From Anaerolineales bacterium UBA5797 (lineage in GTDB: Bacteria; Chloroflexota; Anaerolineae; Anaerolineales; Villigracilaceae), in NCBI GenBank assembly GCA_002418205.1, contig DIDP01000020.1:1-23445 (forward strand): a DNA stretch of 23,445 nt, in the 5' to 3' direction. A program made the translations under genes and the position numbers. The notes beneath the pieces are model-generated. The model did no database searches and was not told the DNA's origin. It saw nothing but the letters and a program-made list of their open reading frames with translations. This document shows positions 9,296-15,646 of this stretch, piece by piece; position 1 is the stretch's first letter; the number at the start of each line of letters is the position of its first letter.

Positions 9296-9399
9296 GTCCG
9301 GGCAGGCCCGGCGCGGCAAAGCCTGCCGAACCCCGCCAGGGTCGAAAGACAGCAACGGTAAGGAAGTGTCTTTGGGTGCCGCCGGTCACCTGTCCGGAT
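9296..9399 (+). ncRNA. ffs: Bacterial small signal recognition particle RNA (4.5S type)
   Basis: The diagnostic SRP domain IV hairpin is visible at about 9331-9358: GCCAGG, a stem GTC/GAC closing a GAAA tetraloop, then AGCAACGGTA. These supply the two conserved internal loops bound by the M domain of Ffh. The ends pair as one long helix: TCCGG (9297-9301) with CCGGA (9394-9398), GCAGG with CCTGT, CCGG with CCGG, and CGGCA with TGCCG. The size of about 104 bases fits the short bacterial form without an Alu domain. It acts with Ffh and FtsY in co-translational targeting of membrane and secreted proteins. No terminator is seen between it and the ATG at 9406. Confidence 0.93.
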
Positions 9400-9405
9400 A
9401 TTCAT

Positions 9406-9756
9406 ATGAAATCATTCCGCTGGTTATTTATTTTCATAGTGCTCGTCGCGGGCATCGGCATGGGGCTGGCCTACGGCTGGCTGGTCGAACCGGTCGAATA
9501 TTTCGATCTCACCCCCGATACATTGCGCACCGATTACAAAGCCGATTATGTCCTCATGGTTGCCGAAGCGCATCGCGTCGAACAGGACCCCGGTCTTGCC
9601 GCGCGCCGACTGGCGATCTTTGGCGCCCAATCCCCCTCCGCCATCGCCTCCGAAGCGCTCGATTACGCCCGCACCAATGGATTCCCGGATTCCGATATCG
9701 CCATCCTGCAGGAACTTGTCACAGCCATGCAAGCCTGGAGCGGGATACTCCAATGA
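9406..9756 (+). CDS. Small single-pass membrane protein, paralogue of the next gene
   Basis: This 116-residue protein has an N-terminal membrane segment (about 6-25, with a GIGMGLAYGW stretch) and an alpha-helical, outward-facing or soluble rest. An upstream in-frame ATG at 9250 would translate through the SRP RNA, so 9406 is chosen. That start also aligns exactly with the start of the neighbour (MKSFRW against MKRVPW). Both share a pattern of a Gly-rich membrane helix, 'Y-W' plus 'P', then 'LR-D-K', 'RL' and 'A-A'. No Shine-Dalgarno sequence precedes it, because the SRP RNA ends 6 bases before the ATG. It overlaps the next gene by ATGA. I do not recognise the family, and the function is unknown. 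Confidence 0.75.
   Translation: MKSFRWLFIFIVLVAGIGMGLAYGWLVEPVEYFDLTPDTLRTDYKADYVLMVAEAHRVEQDPGLAARRLAIFGAQSPSAIASEALDYARTNGFPDSDIAILQELVTAMQAWSGILQ
9736..9752 (+). promoter_or_regulatory. Small hairpin masking the GGAG before the second membrane gene
   Basis: TGGAG (9736-9740) pairs with CTCCA (9748-9752) immediately before the ATG at 9753. The only GGAG near this start lies inside the stem, and the upstream stop codon overlaps the start (ATGA). Ribosomes finishing the first gene would open the stem, so coupled translation is plausible. Confidence 0.4.
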
Positions 9757-10619
9757 AACGCGTTCCCTGGGATATCCTGCTTGCGCTTCTCGCGGGACTT
9801 GGAATTGGTCTCGTTTACGCATGGATGATCTCCCCCCTGCGCGTTATCGATTCGGAACCCGCGGCATTACGCGCAGACTTCAAAGACCAGTTCCGGTCTG
9901 CAATCGCCGCATCCTACGCCGCGACCGGAAACCTGCCGCGTGCCCAGGCAAGATTATCCCTGCTGGACGATAACCCGGTTGAAGCCCTGAATGCCCAGGC
10001 ACAAAGGACCATCGCCAGCGGGCAATTCGCACAAGCCGACCAACTCGCCGCACTCGCATTCGCCCTGGAAAATGGAACAAACCTGCCAGCCACGCCGACG
10101 GCGTTTGCCACAGATATCGCTCCTCCCGCAGATCAAGAACCGACGGTCACTTCGCTCCCGCCTCCCGAAGATGATTCCTTCATCACCGAAACTCCCCTAA
10201 CGGTTGAAACAGCGCCGGTTGAACCACAACCCATCCAAAACACGGCAACCCCGCGCCCAACACGGACTCCTCCTCCAACCCAGGGCGCATCTTTTGCCCT
10301 AACCGCCCAGGATACCGTCTGCGACCCCAACCTGCCTGACGGATTGCTGCAGGTCATGGTGTACAGTTCCAATCGGCGGCAACTGGCAGGCATCAAAGTG
10401 ATCATCATCTGGGAAACGGGAGAGGAGCAATTCTTCACAGGCCTCAAACCGGAACTTGGCAATGGCTACGCCGACTACCTGATGACGCCCGACACAGCCT
10501 ACACCATCCAACTTGGTCCGGGGAGCGACATCGCCACGAACCTCATCGCCCCAACCTGCCAGATGCCCAATGGAGAGACCTACCTGGGCGGGTTCAAACT
10601 CACCTTCCAGCAACCATGA
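9753..10619 (+). CDS. Single-pass membrane protein with Thr/Pro-rich linker and C-terminal beta domain
   Basis: This is a 288-residue protein. Residues 1-110 resemble the whole upstream protein: a membrane helix at about 7-26 (GLGIGLVYAW), then a helical region resembling a pair of TPR-like helices with 'RAQARLSLL' and 'ALNAQAQ'. A low-complexity Pro/Thr/Glu linker (about 115-190) follows. The last ~100 residues look like a compact beta domain containing two Cys ('DTVCDPNLPDG', 'APTCQMPNG') that could form a disulfide outside the cell. The ATG overlaps the previous stop. The longer open frame starting at 9288 runs through the SRP RNA and is rejected. The family is not recognised; it is probably an envelope-associated protein. 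Confidence 0.8.
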   Translation: MKRVPWDILLALLAGLGIGLVYAWMISPLRVIDSEPAALRADFKDQFRSAIAASYAATGNLPRAQARLSLLDDNPVEALNAQAQRTIASGQFAQADQLAALAFALENGTNLPATPTAFATDIAPPADQEPTVTSLPPPEDDSFITETPLTVETAPVEPQPIQNTATPRPTRTPPPTQGASFALTAQDTVCDPNLPDGLLQVMVYSSNRRQLAGIKVIIIWETGEEQFFTGLKPELGNGYADYLMTPDTAYTIQLGPGSDIATNLIAPTCQMPNGETYLGGFKLTFQQP

Positions 10620-10631
10620 ATCTCCCCCTGG

Positions 10632-10673
10632 AATCAAAACAGCCGCAGAGGTTTCTCTGCGGCTGTTTTGATT
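10632..10673. terminator. Bidirectional terminator, perfect 19-bp stem
   Basis: The arms 10632-10650 and 10655-10673 are exactly complementary around a GTTT loop. Each arm's outer part is A/T-rich (AATCAAAA and TTTTGATT), giving a T-run in the transcript on either strand. It lies 12 bases after the stop of the plus-strand gene and 11 bases after the stop of the convergent LCP gene, and so serves both. Confidence 0.9.
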
Positions 10674-10684
10674 ACCATACAATA

Positions 10685-12142
10685 CTATGGTATCGGATTA
10701 TTGTTCGCCCAATCGTTCCCCAACCGGACCTCAACATCCACTGTGGATGTTGGATCAGGCTGGATCCGGATCTGGGTTGCAGACGAGAGGCCGAACACCG
10801 CCTGCAAATATTTCAACGTATATAGCTTCGGCGAGTACAGGATGACGACCGTCCGGTCGTATGCCTGGTCTGCAGGACCAACCTCAGACACCGCCATTCC
10901 CTGTGCAAGGAAATAATTTCCGGTGTTCACCTCCAGCCCCGGGCTGAAGGAACCGTTCAACAACCGTACCCGCGCGGCATCTGCCTTCATCAACTCGGTC
11001 GCGTCGCCCTGCGCCGCCAACGGGCTGAGCGGACCACCGGATGTGAAGATCTGATCCCGCAATTCGCGGATCTTATCCGGGAACGGCTTCATCACACTGG
11101 CAGCCTGCCCGCCGAGCGTGGTGTTATCGAGCGAAACCATGCTGTAGTCAATGACACCCTGTTTGATGCTCTCTATGGGAATATCCCTTGCCAGAACAGC
11201 GAGCTGGATGCCCATTTCAAATGGCATATTGGTCTTGATGCCTGCGGAAAATTCCTCATAGAACTGGCGCGCCTTGCCCAGCAACACCGGGAAGTTGGCG
11301 GGGTCCAAAACCTTGTCGCGGATCGCCAGGATCACCTTCTGTTGGCGTTTTGCGCGGTCGATATCGCCGCCCTCGGTTTTACGGGTACGGGCGTATGCCA
11401 GCGCCTTTTCTCCATCCAGGTGCCTCATGCCGCAACAGGTAACAACCAGTTTGTCTTTCCCTGAACCAATCGGGTCCAGGACCAGCCGTTCTTCCGAATA
11501 GACATCGATGCCGCCGATCAGGTTGATGAATTCGATGAACGTGTAGAAATCAACCTGTGCATAATAATCGACGGGCACACCGAGGAACTGTTCCACTGTC
11601 TTCATCGCGAGCGCGGGACCACCGCCCGGCAGTTTGCTGCCTTCACCCGAGGAATAGGCGGTGTTGATGCGGCTGTATCCAAACCCCGGAATGTTGACCC
11701 ACATATCACGCGGGATCGAAAGCATTCCGGCGGTCTTGGAAAGCGGATCGATGGTGAACAGGATCATGGTATCGGAGCGCGGCGCGCCTTCCCCAGCCTC
11801 CCAGTCGCGATAATCCAACCCGATAAAAAGGACGTTGATCCGGCTGGCGCCATCCCACGCGGGAGGCAGGTCTGATTCGGGGATGGCAACCACCGGCGGA
11901 GGCAATTCACTCACGCTCGGGACCGGCGTGCCCTGATCGTCCAAAACAGGACCGTTCAATCCGGCTGTGACGGTTCCGCAGTCAGAAGGGACCATGCCGG
12001 GCAGAGGCGTGATCGTCCAGCAGGTGGTGATATTGCGGACGAAATAAAAGCCCCCGACCGCCAGCACAACCGTGATCACCCAGAAGATGATCCCGCCTGT
12101 GGAGGGACGTTTCAAGTTTTTAAGAAAGTTCATAGTTTTCAT
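10685..12142 (-). CDS. LytR-CpsA-Psr (LCP) family protein, probable cell-wall glycopolymer ligase
   Basis: This 485-residue protein has a short cytoplasmic tail, a membrane helix (about 17-36), a Pro-rich spacer, and an LCP domain (about 101-285). The domain shows NVLFIGLD, RSDTM (Arg122, Asp124), SIPRDMWV (Arg145, Asp146), SRIN (Arg158) and the ARTRKTEGGDIDRAKRQQ box (Arg252, Arg254, Arg263, Arg266). These charged residues bind the pyrophosphate of a polyprenyl-linked substrate and Mg2+ in characterised family members. A LytR_C-like domain lies at about 384-480. LCP enzymes move lipid-linked polymers onto peptidoglycan. The ATG at 12142 overlaps the stop of the HEAT gene (ATGA); a second ATG at 12133 is possible. 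The gene ends at the shared terminator. Confidence 0.94.
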   Translation of the reverse strand: MKTMNFLKNLKRPSTGGIIFWVITVVLAVGGFYFVRNITTCWTITPLPGMVPSDCGTVTAGLNGPVLDDQGTPVPSVSELPPPVVAIPESDLPPAWDGASRINVLFIGLDYRDWEAGEGAPRSDTMILFTIDPLSKTAGMLSIPRDMWVNIPGFGYSRINTAYSSGEGSKLPGGGPALAMKTVEQFLGVPVDYYAQVDFYTFIEFINLIGGIDVYSEERLVLDPIGSGKDKLVVTCCGMRHLDGEKALAYARTRKTEGGDIDRAKRQQKVILAIRDKVLDPANFPVLLGKARQFYEEFSAGIKTNMPFEMGIQLAVLARDIPIESIKQGVIDYSMVSLDNTTLGGQAASVMKPFPDKIRELRDQIFTSGGPLSPLAAQGDATELMKADAARVRLLNGSFSPGLEVNTGNYFLAQGMAVSEVGPADQAYDRTVVILYSPKLYTLKYLQAVFGLSSATQIRIQPDPTSTVDVEVRLGNDWANNNPIP

Positions 12143-12714
12143 ACCGATTTTATATATACCATATCCAGACCGAGTCTATCCAAGCCTTCCTTCGCCCAGT
12201 GCTGCAGCAATACAGACTCCTCCTCCATCACCTTCATCATGATCGGGATGGCGCGGTGATCCTTGATCTCCGCCAGCGCGCGCAGGGCACTGATCCGTGC
12301 ATTTTGCGCTCCACTTTTTACAACCTCGATCAGGGATGGGACTGCCGCGCCCCCGATCTTGACCAGGGCATTTGCCGCCAGACTGCTGACCATGCCATCT
12401 TCATCGCTCAACGCGCGGACGAGAGGCTGGGTCGCGCTTTCATCGGGCCTGCCAGCCAGCCCAAGCGCCGCGCACTGACGCACTTCCGGGGCAGAGTCGT
12501 TGAGAAACGGGACCAGCCATTCGGTCCGGCAAAGAGGCGATTGCGCCAGTGTACGGATCGCCCACCAACGAGAATCCACATCCAGGGAGCGGGTCAAATC
12601 CAACAACGCGGGGATCGCCTCCTGCCCCAATTCGATCAAAGCAGGGACAGCCGCCTCCGCGCGGGTCTCGTCGCCGTTGGTCAGATCCTGCAATAGATCC
12701 GGTAAAACGGACAT
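12139..12714 (-). CDS. HEAT-repeat protein
   Basis: This is a 191-residue all-helical protein with about five HEAT/PBS-lyase-like repeats: 'AVPALIELGQEAIPALLDL', 'DSRWWAIRTLA', 'APEVRQCAALGLA', 'DGMVSSLAANALVKIG', 'ARISALRALAEI'. Such repeats form scaffolds for protein contact; no catalytic residues are visible and no signal peptide is present. The frame is open further upstream to 12780, but that part overlaps the Trm112 gene. The ATG at 12714, one base after the Trm112 stop (TAAaATG), fits the start of the repeats. Translation is probably coupled on both sides. Its partner is unknown, though its neighbours suggest a link to LCP or to a Trm112 client. Confidence 0.85.
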   Translation of the reverse strand: MSVLPDLLQDLTNGDETRAEAAVPALIELGQEAIPALLDLTRSLDVDSRWWAIRTLAQSPLCRTEWLVPFLNDSAPEVRQCAALGLAGRPDESATQPLVRALSDEDGMVSSLAANALVKIGGAAVPSLIEVVKSGAQNARISALRALAEIKDHRAIPIMMKVMEEESVLLQHWAKEGLDRLGLDMVYIKSV

Positions 12715-12715
12715 T

Positions 12716-12934
12716 TTATCTCGAGGGCGGCGGGACAGGCAGTTCGCTCTCCGCCACCCCAACCCACTTGTCGCCCTCATCGATCAACATGACGGGGATG
12801 TCATCCACGATGGGATATTTGCGCCCACAATCGTTGCAGATGAACCAGGCATCCTTGTGCAACTTAAGTTCGCCGCCGGTTGTGCGCACGCAGTTCGGGC
12901 AACGCAGGATCTCTATGAGTGTTTCGCTGACCAT
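12716..12934 (-). CDS. Trm112-like zinc-binding protein (UPF0434/YcaR type)
   Basis: This 72-residue protein has two CxxC pairs (CPNC near 12-15 and CNDC near 33-36) spaced as in the Trm112/YcaR zinc-ribbon family, followed by the typical 'KYPIVDDIPVMLIDE'. Eukaryotic Trm112 activates several methyltransferases. Bacterial members often sit beside methyltransferase or cell-wall genes, and their role is less clear. A TTG codon at 12937 extends the frame by one codon, but the ATG at 12934, preceded by GGAGA four bases away, is the better start. It heads a tight set with the HEAT and LCP genes. Confidence 0.92.
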   Translation of the reverse strand: MVSETLIEILRCPNCVRTTGGELKLHKDAWFICNDCGRKYPIVDDIPVMLIDEGDKWVGVAESELPVPPPSR

Positions 12935-12986
12935 CAATTCTCCATTTCTTCGCAGCGCAGGATTTTACCATGCAAGTTAACAGAAT

Positions 12987-14861
12987 CTACGAGGAGGGAT
13001 TCCGGCAGAGTTCCTTTTCCTTTGCCAGTTTCTCCGGATCCTTGGAATCTGGTCCATATTCACAGACCGCCCGCCAGGGTTCATAATGGGTCCTGATCTC
13101 ATCCTGGAACAGCACTGCGCCATCGCGCCAGACCGTGCGTGTGACCGTGACATCGGCGCCATTCGCCGCCCAATCCACCTGTTTCATTTCGTTCTTCTTG
13201 AGATCAGGGTTTTCCTCAAAAGAGGGAGGCGGCGCGGGCACAACATTGACCGGTCCCGTTGTATCCCACGTGACGGAACGTCCGTCCTTCGTGGAGTAGA
13301 ACTTCCAGGTCAGCGTGCGCGCGCCCGGGTTCACATAAGTTTCCATCAAAAGCCAGTAAGGTGTATCGTTCTTGAACTTGAAATCCACGAGCGGGAAATA
13401 AACGGTCGCATCCAATCCGGCAAGGCGCGGGTCCACCGATCCGCTGGCAGTCTGCTCGTAATAGGAAACGCGGTAAGCATGGGAATAACGTTCCACGACC
13501 GGGAAACCGGCATTGAACACGGTGCGGAACAAAGTCGTGCTGACCTGACACACGCCTCCCCCCACACCCTTGATCGTGCGCCCGCCATAGATGATGAGCG
13601 CCTCTGCGAAGCCGTTCTCCAGGCTGACATCGCCCATGGTCTGTCCCATGGAAAACGTTTCGCCCGGCGCGACCAGCACGCCATGGAAACGCGCCGCCGC
13701 CGCCTGGATGTTCTGGATACGCTCCGCGCTCGAGCCGTAAAAATATGAGGTCTCCGACCAGAGCAATTCGGTGATGCCGAGTTCCGCGCCGGTGGCTGTG
13801 GAAGCAACCTGCGGCTGCTCCTCCTTCACAACCAGCGACACGGTATGTTCACCACGCAACAAGGCTTCATTGATCGCCTGGACACTCGCGTCCACATCGA
13901 CGACCAGGCCGCTCTGCGAAGGTTCCATCAGATCGAGTTGGCGGGTCTCATCGTTGAAAATAAATTTCGCATTGGCGGGCAGGCGGTCGGTCCGCGTTTT
14001 GACCGGTTCCAGCATATCGCGCAAACCATTGGTGTTGAGCGCAACCTGAACGCCGCCATCCACGCGCTGCACGCCGAGCATCTTTGCCACAACCTGCACA
14101 TCGAACACGAACGGACCGGGGTTCCCCTCCGCCATATTCGGAACCACAAGCGTCAACGGCTGGCTGAGGATCTGGCGCGCCACATCCGCCTGCGCGCTCA
14201 CATCCAGAATCTGCGGCTGGACCTCCTGCACCACCAGCGGCACCTCCCCGTCACTAAAGGTCTGCAACTGCGCGCCGAGATAGATCAGCGTGGCATCGAT
14301 TTTCAGTTCGCGCCCCACCTGCCCGGGATACGCGACCACGTTCGTCCCCTCGAGGCTGAGACCTGCTTCCTGCACGGGCTGATCGATCTGGGAGGCGATC
14401 TGGTTCAAATATTGATAAGCCACACGCTGATCGAAAACGATGACCGGCGGGACAGCCATCCCCGCGCCGCTCGCGCGCACCTGACCGGATAACGCGCCGA
14501 ACAGACCGCCGCTTCTTCCCACCTCGTAGGCTGCCACCGCGCTGGACGTCGGATCAAAGACCATGCCTAATTCCGCCGGAGACGCGACCCAGGCATTGTC
14601 CCCATCCCGAAACAGGATCTTCCCAGTAATGGGATAGGACAACGTCTCGTTCAGTTTCACAGCCGCGTCCGAGGGAGTCAACCCGGAAAGATTCACACCT
14701 GCGACCGAAACGCCAGGGAAGATGCGCCCGGCATAAATGAGTTGATATCCCAGCACCCATGCAATGATGGCAATGAAGAAAAGCGTCACACCGCTGACAA
14801 GCGCGGCGATGATCTGTGGAAGGATGGGGATTCTTTGATAAGGTTGTGAAATGGTTGTCAT
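12987..14861 (-). CDS. VanW family envelope protein with YoaR-like repeats
   Basis: This 624-residue protein has a membrane anchor at about 16-42. Two YoaR/'peptidoglycan binding-like' domains (about 50-185 and 225-345) carry 'GVSVAGVNLSGLTPSDA', 'SPAELGM' and 'QSGLVVDVDASVQAINEALL'. The VanW domain (about 370-510) shows 'NIQAAAARFHGVLVAPGETFS', 'GGGVCQVSTTLFRTVFNAG' and 'ERYSHAYRVSYY'. The C-terminal ~110 residues look like a beta-rich tail. VanW-type proteins are linked to cell-wall metabolism and glycopeptide response, but their reaction is not established. The ATG has no Shine-Dalgarno sequence; a perfect TATAAT ends 8 bases before it, so the mRNA may be leaderless. Confidence 0.93.
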   Translation of the reverse strand: MTTISQPYQRIPILPQIIAALVSGVTLFFIAIIAWVLGYQLIYAGRIFPGVSVAGVNLSGLTPSDAAVKLNETLSYPITGKILFRDGDNAWVASPAELGMVFDPTSSAVAAYEVGRSGGLFGALSGQVRASGAGMAVPPVIVFDQRVAYQYLNQIASQIDQPVQEAGLSLEGTNVVAYPGQVGRELKIDATLIYLGAQLQTFSDGEVPLVVQEVQPQILDVSAQADVARQILSQPLTLVVPNMAEGNPGPFVFDVQVVAKMLGVQRVDGGVQVALNTNGLRDMLEPVKTRTDRLPANAKFIFNDETRQLDLMEPSQSGLVVDVDASVQAINEALLRGEHTVSLVVKEEQPQVASTATGAELGITELLWSETSYFYGSSAERIQNIQAAAARFHGVLVAPGETFSMGQTMGDVSLENGFAEALIIYGGRTIKGVGGGVCQVSTTLFRTVFNAGFPVVERYSHAYRVSYYEQTASGSVDPRLAGLDATVYFPLVDFKFKNDTPYWLLMETYVNPGARTLTWKFYSTKDGRSVTWDTTGPVNVVPAPPPSFEENPDLKKNEMKQVDWAANGADVTVTRTVWRDGAVLFQDEIRTHYEPWRAVCEYGPDSKDPEKLAKEKELCRNPSS

Positions 14862-14869
14862 CTTGGGAA

Positions 14870-14875
14870 ATTATA
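14870..14875 (-). promoter_or_regulatory. Perfect -10 box close to the VanW start
   Basis: TATAAT on the minus strand is followed by 8 bases and then the ATG of the VanW gene. A transcript would begin at or next to the ATG. The -35 region is poor (AATTTG at 17-base spacing, TTTGTG-like sequence nearby), which lowers the certainty. Confidence 0.5.
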
Positions 14876-14925
14876 CCTTGCAAGTATTGTCACAAATTAA
14901 GCGGATATGAGTATCGAAGCGCTTA

Positions 14926-14958
14926 AGACGACAGTCACTCATAAAGTGACCGTCGTTT
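14926..14958 (-). terminator. Hairpin after the membrane methyltransferase gene
   Basis: GTCACT/AGTGAC and the outer ACGAC/GTCGT pair around one A-C mismatch, giving a stem of about 13 bp with a 5-base loop. It lies 20 bases after the stop at 14978. The following T-run is weak (TTAAG), so termination is likely but not certain. Confidence 0.5.
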
Positions 14959-14977
14959 ACTTAACGAGCCATAAAAA

Positions 14978-15568
14978 CTATTTGTTCCCGCCGATTCTTA
15001 AGCCGGGGATTAACATCGGTGTGACAGATTTATAGTCCGCGTATTCCTGTCCGAACTCACGCAGAAGTTTCCGCTCTTCAAAATAAGCCCCCACAAGGAT
15101 ATAGACCGTCAAAGAAAGGTAAACGACAAATCTGTTGATGGTCACACTTGGAGAAAGCCAGAGGGTCAATAACCCAAATGTGTACAAGGGATGGCGCATA
15201 AAACGATAAAAGCCGCTCTTCACTAACTTACCCGGTCGCTCCTCTTCGAATACCTGGCGCAAGCCCACAAAAGACAGGGTATCTGTCTGTAACACAGCTA
15301 CAACAAGCAGCACCGCGGAAATCCCCTGCCCTGCCAGCATCACATAATTTAACGGAGATGGGGCCTGATACAAACTTTCGTCCGGCAGGACAACCATAAG
15401 ATAAAGGATCGGAATAAAACTGATCACGGAAAAGAGATTATAGAGCAAGCGATACAACCGCATGAATCCGTTTCCGAGCACAGGGCGCAGGGACTCCTTG
15501 AATCCAAGTGACGCGGTGACGGAATGGACAACTCCCCAAAGAAGAATGGCAAGGATCAGCCAGATCAT
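14978..15568 (-). CDS. Membrane methyltransferase of the ICMT/PEMT/NnrU type
   Basis: This 196-residue protein has about five to six membrane helices. An NnrU/MddA-like N-terminus contains 'WGVVHSVTAS'. The C-terminal signature of the isoprenylcysteine/phospholipid methyltransferase superfamily is clear: GFYRFMRHPLY (Arg125-His126-Pro127), then 'AYFEERKLLREFGQEYADYK' (Glu164/165, Tyr176, Tyr179) and 'TPMLIPGL'. In relatives the RHP and EE residues bind S-adenosylmethionine. The substrate could be a thiol, a lipid or a prenyl group and cannot be told from sequence. AGGAAAGAG precedes the ATG. It is followed by a hairpin and by the VanW gene, which has its own promoter box. Confidence 0.85.
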   Translation of the reverse strand: MIWLILAILLWGVVHSVTASLGFKESLRPVLGNGFMRLYRLLYNLFSVISFIPILYLMVVLPDESLYQAPSPLNYVMLAGQGISAVLLVVAVLQTDTLSFVGLRQVFEEERPGKLVKSGFYRFMRHPLYTFGLLTLWLSPSVTINRFVVYLSLTVYILVGAYFEERKLLREFGQEYADYKSVTPMLIPGLRIGGNK

Positions 15569-15646
15569 GGTTCTCTTTCCTGTTTTAAAGGGCGATCAAT
15601 TAAATACGAACGCGTTGACGAACAGACGCGCCAACGCATTCAGGTT

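Noticed and set aside
9288..9752. N-terminal extension of the second membrane protein back to 9288
   Set aside because: It would translate through the SRP RNA and the first membrane gene in another frame. The start at 9753 is supported by the ATGA overlap and by alignment with its paralogue.
12935..12937. TTG codon as start of the Trm112-like gene
   Set aside because: The ATG at 12934 directly follows and has a GGAGA at suitable distance.
13845..14492. Plus-strand 215-codon frame opposite the VanW gene
   Set aside because: It is a shadow frame rich in His/Arg/Gln, as expected from the complement of a GC-rich gene. VanW is unambiguous on the other strand.
15612..15637. Terminator after the HerA-like ATPase
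   Set aside because: Only a 6-bp stem with a 14-base loop and no T-run; too weak to call.
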